Shown here one piece after another: positions 47,297 to 57,265 of a stretch of DNA of 64,000 nt. The position numbers were made by a program, and so were the translations under genes. Position 1 is the stretch's first letter, and each line of letters starts with the position of its first letter. The notes under the pieces are model-generated. The model had not been told where the DNA came from and searched no databases. It saw only the letters and a list, made by a program, of their open reading frames with translations. The DNA is from Suillus spraguei (taxonomy: Eukaryota > Basidiomycota > Agaricomycetes > Boletales > Suillaceae), in assembly GCA_016800925.1 (NCBI GenBank), contig JABCPU010000019.1, forward strand, positions 62,001-126,000, written 5' to 3'.

Positions 47297-50200
47297 CTAG
47301 GTGGCCTCGATCGTAGAGGGCCTGGGTGATCTAATACCCACTAAAACCTCTAGGGCGGTAGCCCAGTTCTTTTGTATTTGAGTGTTGGGGTTTGTTTGGA
47401 TGGTGTTCTCCCAGGTATGTGTAACTAGTTCTGTGAATTTTTTGGTCCTTATGATTTTGTTTGCGGATATTCTGTCTAGTTGTAATCTGTTATTGATCCT
47501 ATTAGTCCATCGTTTGATTATCGTGTCTGTTGTGTAAGTTTTTTCGTTAATGGTGCTATCACATCTTATTATCCAGATTAGATAAGCAGATTCTGAGATG
47601 AGGATTCTTAGAAGTCTCGCTGCGCCTTTTGTCTTGTCATTCGCTTCGTTGTTGTTGTTGTTCTCTCTCTCGTTTGGGTTTTGTTCGTCAGGTGTCTGTT
47701 CTTTCAGTTGTAAGTTCCCGCAGCCTAGGATCGTTCCTAGTTTGATTCTTGGCCAGGCGCCGAATTTTGTTGGCCATATGTCTTTTGTGAGTTTCCATAT
47801 TGTTTTTTGTGAGTTATTCGGGCATTCTAACAATATATGCTCTATAGATTCGATTTCTGCATGGCAGGTCGCGCATTTGGCACGGTGTTCATAGTTAGGG
47901 ATGTTTAACCAGTATTCTCCAACACGGTAAGCGCCATGTATTGATTTGAATAAGAATTGATGTATTGTTTTTTGTATGTCTTTATTTCGGCATCCAGTCC
48001 ATATGGCGCTGTCGTGTTCGAGGTTGCCTGTGATTTCTTGGATCGCGTATCTTGCGATGTCGAGGTTACCTGTTGTCGCTCTTCTTGGTGGGTTCTTGGT
48101 TCCGTTTTGTTTCTTTATTCCTTTATATGCGAGTGATTGTGATATTGAGGATAGTTTTGCTCCTTGTAGGTCCCATTCGTTGGGGATCGAGAGGTCTATT
48201 TGGTCTTCGGTAGGTTTATTCACTCCTTCTAGGGCCAGGCGGTCTGCCTGCTCATTTCCTTGGTCTCCGTTGTGCCCTTTCGTCCATATGAACGAGGTTT
48301 GTGCTGACCTTTTTCGTAGGTGGTACAGTGTGGCTCTCAGGTAGTCGCTATTCGCTATGTCTATCCATCCTTTGTCTTCCCATTTACTGAAGTGTTTGGT
48401 GAGTCCGTCAATTGCATATCTTGAGTCTGATATGAATGTTATGGGGATGTAGGGTTCTGTTTGTTGTAGGGCGACTAGGATCGCTGTTACTTCGGCGATC
48501 TGGTTTGAATGCTGGTGTCCAGGTATTCTTATTCTCTTGTTTTGTTCGTTCTCTGCTGATATCCATATTCCGCTCCCCGATTTTGCGTTATATTTCCCAT
48601 TGTTTAGGCATGAGCCGTCTGTATATATGGCGATGTGTTCTTCTATGATGTTTAGTCCTCTCATTGGGGCTTGCAGGCGGTGAGCTGGTCTGTCTGATTG
48701 TTTTGATGGGTCGGTAAATATTCTAAAGCAGTCTCCGAGTGTTGTTCGTATCATTGTTGTAGGGTCAAAGATGACCTCTCCCTGTCTTCGCTCGTGTGCT
48801 TGTTGGTTTTTTTCTTTTCTGCTGTGGGTGAGTGATAGGCTGTCTTTTTTTGGTTTGGATTTTGTATTGAATTTTGGGGCGATTTTGTTTAGTATTTCTT
48901 TCGCTATGATGGCGCATTTATGTGGGTTTTCGCATCCTTTATCTCTATCTTTCTTACAGTATTTGCATGCGCAGTTCTTTCGAGGGTAGTGTTTTTTGTC
49001 GCTATCGGTTGTTTCGTTGTTGGTGAGTGAGATTCTTTTGCTTATTTTAATTAGGTGTTTGATTTTCTGGGCCTTATGATTGTTTTGTAGGCACTCGTTT
49101 TTTTGTTTGTGGTATGTTTTGGGCGGGGCGCCTAGGTGGTACCACGCAGGTAATTGTTTTTTTAGTTGTTTTGAGAGTTTAATTGGTGCGAAGCTGACGT
49201 TGTATTTCTTCGCTATTTTTAGCATGTTGATTATTTCTTTTGGTATGTTGTTCGCTCTCGTTCCTTTCGTTGGTGGGTTCCAGGATTGGAGGAATGTGTT
49301 AAGGTCTGTCGTGTTGTTGATTCCTGTCGGTTTAAGGTTATTGATGATTATGTCCGTTAGGAAGGCCCATGCTGGTCTCTTTGTTGACAGATCGAGATAG
49401 GAGCGGAGCCATGTCACTTCAATGGCTTCATTTCTTGCTGTAATGTCTATCAGGTTGATCCCTCCTTCCGCTCTTGGTTTTTGTAGTTGCTCTAGGTTGA
49501 TAGGTGAGCTTTTTTCATTGTTCCAGATAAAGTTCCTCATTATTCTTGTTAGTGCGGTTTCGATGTTCTTGGGCATTCCTTGTGCTTTTGCCAGGAATTG
49601 CGTCATGCCTCCTACTACCATTTGTGCAATTAGACGTTTACCGTCTAGGGATGGGTGACCTTTGTTCCAACGGATTAATGTTTTATTGATGTTGTCTAGG
49701 ATTGGTTCCCATGGCGTGGCGTCATTTGTTTCATTGCCTATCCAGGCTCCTAATGATCTTATTGGGTGTCCATCTGGGGCTACTCTTATGGAGTTCTCGA
49801 GGGGGGTGTCATCTGGGTTTAGTTTCCTTGTTGTGATCACTCATTCTCGGTGAGTTTTTGATCCAATCGGTATTATCTCTGTTTTGTCCATATTGAATTT
49901 TGCTCCCGAGGCTAGGCACCATTCATTCAGTATGTTTTCAAGGTCGGAGTATTTGTCATTTTTATTCAGGTATATTGTTGTGTCATCGGCATATAGGTTT
50001 ATTTTCACTCGGTGAGTGATTCCTGGGATGTCGTAGCCTTTTATTAAGTTGGAGTTTCTTAGGGTGCACGCCAGTGGTTCTATGGCCAGGTCGAAGAGTA
50101 AACATGATAGTGGGTCTCCCTGTCTTACTCCCCTTGTTACCTTGAACGGTTCGCTCAACATGCCATTTATAGCTACTCTTGTGTGGGCGTTTGAGTATAG

Positions 50201-52657
50201 GGCTTTGACCATGTTTATGAACTGTCACGAATTCCAAATACAAATCATTACTCTTTCCTCAATTTCCCTAAAGCGTCTAAACCCAGTGCTAAGACAAACA
50301 CAAACTCCATTGAAATCCCTATAACTGCTTCTATAAGCGAACTTCCTGATGAAGATGAAGAGATCTTTTATGATGCTATCGGATAAGATAAGATAAGATA
50401 GTGTCACGTGATCTTAGAACCTTCTAGAATATGATGTCATAACAATGTCACAATCATCACATCGTACGATTCTCATTTCTATTTTATGATTGGCTAGTAG
50501 TTTCAAACTCAGTTTATATCTCAGTTTCAATATGTGTATATAGTTAGCTAGTTTCGCTGTAGTAGTTCTTTAGTTCAAACCTCTTGTATCTACATCTGTA
50601 GCAATCCAAGACGTCCTTGCTCTTCTTTTCCTCTGTGATAACCTTAGTTTGAGTCCTAGTTTCTGCCCTAGCGTTAATTCGTTTTGTGGGTTGTGACATG
50701 AACATACTCGGGAGGTTAAAGGTTTGGAGCGTTTCTATCAGGTAATCATGGCTGATTCGGTCGTAGGCTTTTTCTTGGTCGAGTGCAATAAGGGCGCTGT
50801 CTTCTTCTGAGATGTCAGCGTATTCAATCATCATTTTTGCAAGACAGATGGGGTCAAATATTGATCTATTAGGTATGAATCCGCTTTGATCTGGGTGTAT
50901 TAGTCTCGGGGCTGCTCTGGCTAATTGTATTGCTAACGCTTTTGTTAAGAGTTTGTAGTCTGTGTTTAGCAGTGTTATGGGTCTATAGTTGGCGTTTTAG
51001 GTGCGTTCTTTTTTCTTATATATCGGGCACATCCAACCTAACGTGAATTCAGTTTCGTCTTTTACTCCGTTCTTTTGTATATCATTTATGACTAAGGTAA
51101 GCGTTTTAATTATATTAAAGCTTGGTTCGTTGTCCTCTGAGTCTGCTAGGTGTTTTTCGTGTAGTCGTTTCCATATTTTGTATGGTATTCCATCAATTCC
51201 TGCAGCACTACTGGATTTCGAGGAGTATAGCGCTTCGTGGATGTGGTGTTCCTCTAGGAGTTGACTTAGGGGGGAGTTATTGTCGTTGAACTTTTGTTCA
51301 TTTGGTATTTCATTCATTGTTTTTCGTTTTGCTTCGTCTTTTCTCAGTTGTATTGCAGGGTGTATGATCTCTTGTTGGAGGGACTCGTGGTATTGTTTTG
51401 CGATTTCTGCCATCTTGCCAGAGTGTGAGGTGAGTCGGTTTGAGTTTGGTATTTTAAGTTGGTAGATTATGTCTCGCGGCTTTTTTGGTGTGTTTATCTT
51501 ACACCAGTACTTGCTCATGGTTTCTCCGGCGGCACTCCATTTCGCTTTTGATCTAAGTTGAAGGTTTTTGAACCGTTTTTTTTCCAGGTGGTTAATTTTG
51601 CTTTCAAGCCATGCTTTTTGGCTCCTGGTGTTGCTGTTGGTGTCTATGTCGTCATCTTGTAGGGTGAGTTTGATGTCGTTTTCTAGTTGTTTTATTCTGG
51701 TGTTGATTTTGTGTATATGTTCCTTGGATGTTTTCTTAGCCTCTTGGCGTATTTTAATCTTGAAGTCCTCCCATTCTGACTGTGGGTCAAGTCCGCCTGG
51801 TTGTTGGTTTGTTTCTATTTTCCGTTGTGTTATTTGTCCTAATTTACTCATTTTGTTCAATAGTTTCTCGTCGTTTACAAGGCCAAGTGGCCATGACCAT
51901 CGTCCCTTGCCTATATGTGGCATGTTCGGGGTGCGTATCTCACTAGGATCATATGGTGGTCCGTCGGGATGGCTGATGTGCATGCTGACCAGTCATACAG
52001 GCTGTTATCGTGCGAGGGGGAGGAGTATATCCTGTCTAGTCTGGAGTAGGAGTTTGCATTGCTGTAGAAGGTGAATAGACGAGATGTAGGGTGCGTTTTC
52101 CTCCAGGAGTCATGTACGTTTAACGTTTCTCTTAGGTCTCTGAGAGCGTCTGTTGCTGCTTCATTATCCATTCGTGCGGGAGCTCTGTCCAGCAGGTCTT
52201 CCATTAGGTTGAAGTCTCCTAGTAGTAAGTCAATCTGTTGGTTGTTTCTTCTCGTTTCCGAGTCTTTAATGGTTGTCCAGAAGTTGTGATGTTCCGCTGG
52301 GTTGTTTGGGGCGTATATATTGAGGATGGTGAGTTCCTCGTTGTTATGCCATCGAGTTTTTAAGATTAGCGCTCTTCCTGGTATGATCTCTTTAAATTCG
52401 ATGTTTTCAGTGTTTGTTAATTCTTTATTTAGTACAAAGGCTACTCCAGCTGATGATCCTGGGCGTTCTCTGTCTCTGGAGTTGATTACTCTTAGTCTGC
52501 GGGAGTATAGAGTGTTTATTTGGTTTTCGTGTTCTTCTGTTAGGTGCGTCTCTTGTAGGCACAGGATTCCTATCTTTTTCTCTCTCATAACTTGGTGTAT
52601 GACTGACCATTTTGATATCGCGCTGTGGTCTAGTTGCGAGGATGTTCTCCCTTTCAT
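47297..52657 (-). pseudogene. LINE ORF2: endonuclease / reverse transcriptase / RNase H, disrupted
   Basis: Encodes the enzymes of target-primed reverse transcription. The first in-frame ATG is at 52657, though conserved sequence (LHIASLN) begins just before it. The AP-type endonuclease has LCLQETHLTEE, LLLGDFNLMED and TDHHMILVR. The RT part carries AAGIDGIPYKIWKRL, NYRPITLLNTDYKLL, ALIALDQEKAYDRISHDYL, GVRQGDPLSCLLFDLAIEPL and the catalytic LYADDTTIYL. RNase H follows (AIYTDGSCLNNG, AEVTAILVAL, ISDSRYAIDGL, WTKGHNGDQGNEQADRLAL), with all catalytic residues visible. A Cys-rich block (CACKYCKKDRDKGC) and a zf-RVT-like CATCHAEIESIEHILLEC lie in the same region. Breaks: a frameshift near 51930 at a run of C, stop TAA at 50997-50999, the solo LTR at 50223-50698, and stop TGA at 49841-49843. 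Confidence 0.92.
50223..50698. mobile_element. Solo LTR (476 bp) nested in the LINE
   Basis: Starts TGTCACGAATTCC and ends GGGTTGTGACA, giving TG...CA termini with a short inverted repeat (TGTCAC/GTGACA). It is flanked by a direct 5-bp duplication TGAAC (50218-50222 and 50699-50703). Both are hallmarks of integrase-mediated LTR-retrotransposon insertion. No internal gag or pol sequence remains, so recombination between two LTRs probably removed it. The LINE reading frame resumes exactly across the insertion (SMF, then INMVKALYSN). The LTR contains a short GATAA microsatellite (ggataagataagataagata, 50380-50399). Orientation and family (Gypsy or Copia) cannot be told from this copy. Confidence 0.93.
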
Positions 52658-53415
52658 GTTCAGGGATGCGATATGGAGGTTAGCTCTTGTTTTATTTCGC
52701 TTTTTTGGTTGATTTCTAGTATCGTTATTAGGTTGCGCATGGTTGTGCGGCGCCTGATGGGGCGTGGGGTTGTTTCCACCTCCGAACTCTCGTGTAGCGT
52801 CCTCGAGGGGGGCCCGGTGGTTTGGAGTCCTCCCTCTCTGCTTCTCGGGAGGAGTGAGCCAAGACCAGAAGAACTACCGTATTGGGGGGTATTTGCAGGA
52901 GTTAATGGGTTGGTGGTCGGGTTGTCAGCGTCTTCTGAAACGACCATCGGGAAGCGTGGGTTGTCATATCCCGGACAACCACGGTGGGTACATGCTCGTG
53001 CTTTCGGAGGTAAGTGTCCAGTCACCTATCTCTTTCGGCGGTGGCTTCAGCTTCTCAGCGCGGCTAACCCTTGACCTAAATAGGTCTCCGCTGTTGGCAA
53101 TTGCCGTTGAGGCTACCATAGCTTTCCTGTCCTGCTGGGCAGTCAGTAAATTTGGGCTATGGGTTAGGGTGGTCCAGAATGCGCCTCGGCATACTGTTGG
53201 GATCACGTCTTTAGCCTATGGTCAGGAGGTAGGCTATTATTGATCCGTTTTTTATCTGTGTTGGAGTATGGGTCGGAGTGGGGATGATATTCAGAGTTCG
53301 TAGTTACAAGGGTAGTAGGTCTACAAGCTATGTGGGTAGGTAGATATGTATGATGGGTGTGGGGTTGTATATATGACAGGGTTTACATGTTCGAGCTGTT
53401 TTGAAGGGTCATTCC

Positions 53416-54810
53416 TTAGGAAAAGGTCTTCCTTCCTCGTCCTCTACCCCTCTGGTTGGCTATGGACTTAGGGTTGTGGTGTTTTGGTCCATTCCAGAGT
53501 GGTATCTCTGGGAAAGGGCATAAGCCGCGCGGATGGGCGATTGAGTGGCATAAGGAGCAAGTGGAGAAGCCTATTGCTGTGCCAGTGCCCTCAAGTTCAG
53601 ACGGGTATGTGAGGGAGTGCAGGTAAAGGCGGAGTTTGGTCCATACCGCAGGGTTACTGGTTGGGCTGGCGGCAAAGACATTGTAGCGGGGGAGGGGTAT
53701 TCCTCCGCTTACTTTATAGTCGAGGTGTTCTACCCAAAGCGTTTTGATGAGTTCCCAGGTAGCGGAATCCTTCTCTTCATATGGGATGTCACTCTCGGCA
53801 AGGATTTCTCCTATTTCCCAGCATGCAACTTCTTCGGACCAGGTCTCATAGACTGCGTCTTTAACGGTTTTGGTATCCGTGGTTGAGAAGCCGTGTAGGC
53901 AGAAGAGGAGGAGGGGGGGGGTATTAACGCTGAATTGGTGGGCCGCGAAAGTAACGTCTGGTGAAGACCATATACGCTGTGAAAGAATGATATTCTTCGT
54001 TTCTTCTGAGAAGTTGTAAGCTAGGAAGCTGATGGGGTGCTTGTCATCATCTTTAATGGTAGCATCTGGGCACGGGGGGGAGACTTTCACTTCCTGGTTA
54101 TCGTCGTGGACGAAGTTGGCGATGTCCGTGATAGCCTTGCGGAGGCGTTCCACGAAGATTGGGCCCTTGGCCGATGGGTTCTTCCCATCGTGGTCGAAAA
54201 CTCGTATGAGGAGTTTTGGGTGCGGGACTTTCAGCCACGCCGTGATGACTTTGGGGGCTTGGAAGTCAAAGAGCTGAGCCGCATGGGATAGGTGGATTTG
54301 TGGGAAACCTCCTATTGGGACGGGGGTGAAGTGCGGGATTGCTGTAAGTGAGTTTGAGCCGTTTAACTTGACAATGGAGCGGTTTGTCTCTGCTACAGCG
54401 AGGTGTGCTCTAAGGAGGTCTTCTTCGGAATGAGCGGCGGGTTTGGAGGGAGTGGAGGTGGTAGTAGAGGGTGGGGTAAAGGGGTTTGGGATTGTGTTGT
54501 CCTCAGACATCGCGGTGTCTTCCTCATCTCTGGGGGCGTGGATAGATGTGGAGAGGTCCTCTGGGGTGATTTTGGCTACGGGTGTGGTCCCTTCTGCTGC
54601 AACCGGGGGGGGAGCAGAGGTGGGAGTCGTAGGGCTTCCAGGGGTATTGGAGTCATTGGGCGGAGGTTGTGAGTTGGGCCTTGGGTTAGGGGTGGGGGTT
54701 GGAGGTAAGGACAGTGTTTCCATGGAGTCTCCTTCGTCGGTCAAGACGTTAGGGGGGAAATATTGTGAACCAGAGCGGTATGGTCTGGGCAGCGGTTGGC
54801 GGATTCCCAT
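53416..54810 (-). CDS. LINE ORF1, gag-like RNA-binding protein
   Basis: Intact 464-residue frame. The N-terminal ~150 residues are Pro/Ser/Thr-rich and probably disordered. A central conserved-looking globular part follows (QAPKVITAWLKVPHPKLLIR, WEIGEILAESDIPYEEKD). Near the C terminus, at residues 418-431, is a zinc knuckle of spacing C-x2-C-x4-H-x4-C (CSLCHSIAHPRGLC), followed by a basic RGRGRGR tail. This fits ORF1 proteins that coat LINE RNA. The start is an ATG with no in-frame ATG upstream. It precedes ORF2 by about 750 nt, with no conserved sequence recognised between them. Confidence 0.88.
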   Translation of the reverse strand: MGIRQPLPRPYRSGSQYFPPNVLTDEGDSMETLSLPPTPTPNPRPNSQPPPNDSNTPGSPTTPTSAPPPVAAEGTTPVAKITPEDLSTSIHAPRDEEDTAMSEDNTIPNPFTPPSTTTSTPSKPAAHSEEDLLRAHLAVAETNRSIVKLNGSNSLTAIPHFTPVPIGGFPQIHLSHAAQLFDFQAPKVITAWLKVPHPKLLIRVFDHDGKNPSAKGPIFVERLRKAITDIANFVHDDNQEVKVSPPCPDATIKDDDKHPISFLAYNFSEETKNIILSQRIWSSPDVTFAAHQFSVNTPPLLLFCLHGFSTTDTKTVKDAVYETWSEEVACWEIGEILAESDIPYEEKDSATWELIKTLWVEHLDYKVSGGIPLPRYNVFAASPTSNPAVWTKLRLYLHSLTYPSELEGTGTAIGFSTCSLCHSIAHPRGLCPFPEIPLWNGPKHHNPKSIANQRGRGRGRKTFS

Positions 54811-55510
54811 CGGGATGGGCGCGCACTAACGTTGGCAGCTTTGACAGAGGATTGGTCTTTCATTTCCGCTTGTGAGGGGGTTGGGGTGGTATCGTTCGAG
54901 GTGGTGTGTATTTATATGGATGCTGGTGGTGTTTTCGTGTATATTATCCGGTGTGGTTCGATTTTGGCGGGTTGCGTGTAGATAGCGAGGAGCTGTTTTT
55001 CGTACGTGTATGGGCCATGTGTTTAGGGGGTGTTGTGGGTTCTGTGGGAGCGCATTCATTTCGTTGTCAGTTGGGAGGGTATATTGTGGGCTATAATGGT
55101 TAGAGTGGGTTTGGTATTACGTCGGTCAGTGTTCTTTTGATTCGTGTTCAGGCTCGAGGTAGGGAGTTTGATGTGTACATCGACTCTTGGCAATGGGGTG
55201 TGGCTCTTATCATTCTTTAGCGGTGTTTTACTGGGTCATGTTCTCGTTTGTCTTATGTGGAGTAGCGTTTTGTGGTTGTTGTTGTCGGGTCAGACGTTTT
55301 TGGCGTAGTGAGTGCGTTTTTAGTTTTGCGTTAGATTAACTTGGTTTGGGGTGGTTTTCAGTTGTTTTTCTTTTGTGTGTTCGTAGGGGAGGTTATAGAT
55401 TATGGTGGGGAGGCCAGTCTAGTGGACTGCTGAGCGTTGTGAGCTCAGCCTTGCCTGCTTGATAGCGTGGGAAAAACCGACCATTGTGGTGGTACGAGTT
55501 CAAGGGCCCC
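54811..55510 (-). other. 5' region of the LINE
   Basis: About 700 nt upstream of ORF1 to the target-site duplication. On the plus strand it is rich in G and T, as in the rest of the element. It should hold the internal promoter and 5' UTR; no ORF there looks real. Confidence 0.6.
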
Positions 55511-55523
55511 CCCACGATCATTT
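55511..55523. repeat. Target-site duplication, right copy (LINE)
   Basis: CCCACGATCATTT, identical to 47126-47138, immediately follows the 5' end of the minus-strand LINE. Before insertion the two flanks would have been contiguous here. Confidence 0.93.
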
Positions 55524-56312
55524 ATGTTTGACTCGCATGACACTCATACATGTGGCAAATTATTACGCTTCAGTTGCCCATTAAACCCTTTAGCCCGCCT
55601 TCTGGCTTGTTCTGGCTTCTGTTTCTTTCATCTCCATCTATCAGCTGACTTGTCAATGTTGTCATTTATTCCGACCTGAAACCCTACAAACGCTATTTAG
55701 CGTAGCTGTCCAACAGGGCTGGCACCTAGGGAAGGAGTTCTCGTATTATTGTAAGCACAGAGTGTTTGATCCCAATTCTCGTCGACGCCAGTGGGTATGA
55801 CATTGATATATGATTAGTTGTCTGTCATTGGGAAAAAAAAAGTAAAAACATATTTCTTCCCAGACGACTGTGAATACCAAACTAATTAGTTCTTATTGCA
55901 TCTTTGGATGAATCAAGCCCCATCGAATTTCTAGACAAGGTCGCCTCAAGCTGGCGTATTCGATGTATAAATTTATTGTCAGCGACAAGGTATTAATCAT
56001 TTGCTAGGGGTTTGTAGGCTCGACGGTGCCAAAATACTATCACGACCTGATCATCCTACTTACTAGTGAGCGTGATTACTCGCTACTACCATTGGCTACG
56101 AGGAGCTACGAGGCTACGGTAATGATCAGTGGACCTGGCCGACGGTGGCACAATGGTATTGCCCCTCGTAGTATCAGTGTAACAGAATCCTATTCAGCAG
56201 GGGGACTTGCTCACCTATGTATAGGTAGTTACATCTCCTACTATGGGGTCCGTCAGTGGATCGTGCTGAGTATTGAGCAACACTGAATGGCAAAAATATT
56301 GATAAAAGCAAG
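55524..56312. other. AT-rich region without recognised genes
   Basis: About 790 bp between the LINE and the tRNA gene. Small ORFs exist (e.g. 56026-56286) but none resembles a known protein. A short A run occurs at 55833-55841. Confidence 0.5.
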
Positions 56313-56412
56313 GGGCCCAACCGGGAATTGAACCCGGGACCACCCGCAACTTCAACACCTTGTGTTGGGGATTGCTCCCGAAGCGGGTATCATACTACTA
56401 GACCATTGGGCC
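56313..56412 (-). tRNA. tRNA-Pro (anticodon CGG) with 28-nt intron
   Basis: The minus strand folds as a tRNA. The acceptor stem is GGCCCAA/TTGGGCC. The D region is GGTCTAGTAGTATGAT, as in other tRNA-Pro genes. The anticodon stem CCCGC/GCGGG carries loop TTCGG, giving anticodon CGG. The T arm is CCGGG-TTCAATT-CCCGG. The B box reads GGTTCAATTCC, one step from consensus. Between the anticodon-stem halves are 35 nt in place of 7, so an intron of 28 nt follows the base after the anticodon, the canonical position for tRNA endonuclease. Mature length is 72 nt before CCA addition. Confidence 0.93.
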
Positions 56413-56956
56413 TTAAAGAGACGGTAGTTATTGACTCATATAACCGCAGGAAAAAAACCGTGACCAATATATATATCCGCTTTACACCAAAACTATTAGG
56501 GGTATTCATTCTCGGACGATCAGTGCACATCGTACCCGAAGTTCTTCCATCGAGAACTTGGACGACATGTGGAAGCAGCTAGAACCTTTTGATCGTGAGG
56601 TCTGCTTTGCATGAGAAGAGGATGCATGCGAAGACCTACACCTGAATCCCAGTGTCTGAACTCTGGATACGGGCTGCTCCAATTAAAGGACGGGAGGACG
56701 AGACTCATCGGAATTGTTCAGCTGACGTATGAATCACATACCAGGGATGTCGGAATCGCAGGACTTGCGTGTGAAGTCGTTAACAGAATCCATGGCCACA
56801 CGGGACACACGCTGAGGTAGTTTTGACTGGAGGTTCCTGGTACCCGGTGTACTGCGTAGTAATTATTGTCCGTGACAAGCCGACCGCCACTGATAATCAA
56901 TACGACTTCTTAACTGAGGAGCACAACGATATCACTCAACCACTCAGGTTGCTAAA
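56413..56956. other. Upstream part of a possible decayed gene
   Basis: No clear similarity in this 540-bp stretch. Short ORFs such as 56611-56820 look unrelated to known families. It could be the eroded body of the gene whose 3' end is still visible just downstream, but I could not align it. Confidence 0.35.
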
Positions 56957-57103
56957 GCTGAAGTCGTAACGCATGTAGAGGACGCAGGTGGGACACAATC
57001 CAGTGTACTGGTACATAAGCAACCACAGACGATGGCGTTGGAAGAGTATGGGGCAACGTTGGATCGGGGTATAATGATATCACCTCAACAATCACAGCAA
57101 TGA
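56957..57103 (+). pseudogene. Fragment similar to the 3' end of the 42.3-43.8 kb gene
   Basis: A 48-codon open stretch ending in TGA reads AEVVTHVEDAGGTQSS, then TMALEEYGATLDRG. The C-terminal part of the uncharacterised gene at 42-44 kb reads GEVVKLEV, GGIQ, then TMTLEEYEAALDQD in the same order with similar spacing. The match continues at the DNA level (gtgggacacaat vs gtgggatacaat; ctggaggagtatgagg vs ttggaagagtatgggg). The acidic last residues are lost, and no matching upstream exons are visible. It is best read as a diverged, truncated duplicate. It lies just downstream of the IDH1 stop, on the opposite strand. Confidence 0.55.
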
Positions 57104-57265
57104 ACCTGATCCATTAATGCACCATCCATAGCATAAATGAGTGTTCTGAATACCGTATGTGACGGCCGCGAGGCCGATCTATATCTAGTCTCACATCTAT
57201 ATAGCATGTCGTCAGTCGACCCCGTATCCCACATCTGTTGCATGGGACCTAATTACAAAGACGGC

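Larger units (their letters stand above)
47139..55510 (-). mobile_element. Non-LTR retrotransposon (LINE, RNase H-bearing), near full length
   Basis: An 8.4-kb element read right to left. Its 5' end is near 55510, followed by an ~700-nt 5' region, ORF1 with a CCHC knuckle (54810-53416), ORF2 with endonuclease, reverse transcriptase and RNase H, and a poly(A) tail seen as a run of T ending at 47152. Exact 13-bp target-site duplications flank it. The domain order EN-RT-RNase H and the gag-like ORF1 suggest a Tad1/I-type fungal clade; the exact clade needs phylogeny. Removing the nested solo LTR and one duplicated target site (481 bp) leaves about 7.9 kb. ORF2 is disabled by two in-frame stops, one frameshift and the LTR insertion, so this copy is dead although structurally complete. 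Confidence 0.93.

Noticed and set aside
47598..49853. Several plus-strand ORFs of 60-120 codons
   Set aside because: They are reverse-strand readings of LINE ORF2, hydrophobic and Ser/Phe-rich as expected from antisense of a Lys/Asn-rich protein.
50380..50399. GATAA tandem repeat as a possible nitrogen-regulatory GATA cluster
   Set aside because: It lies inside the solo LTR, not near a nitrogen gene; simplest reading is a microsatellite of the LTR.
54403..54829. Gly/Val-rich plus-strand ORFs near 54.4-54.8 kb
   Set aside because: Antisense of the Pro/Ser/Thr-rich N terminus of LINE ORF1; low complexity, no independent evidence.
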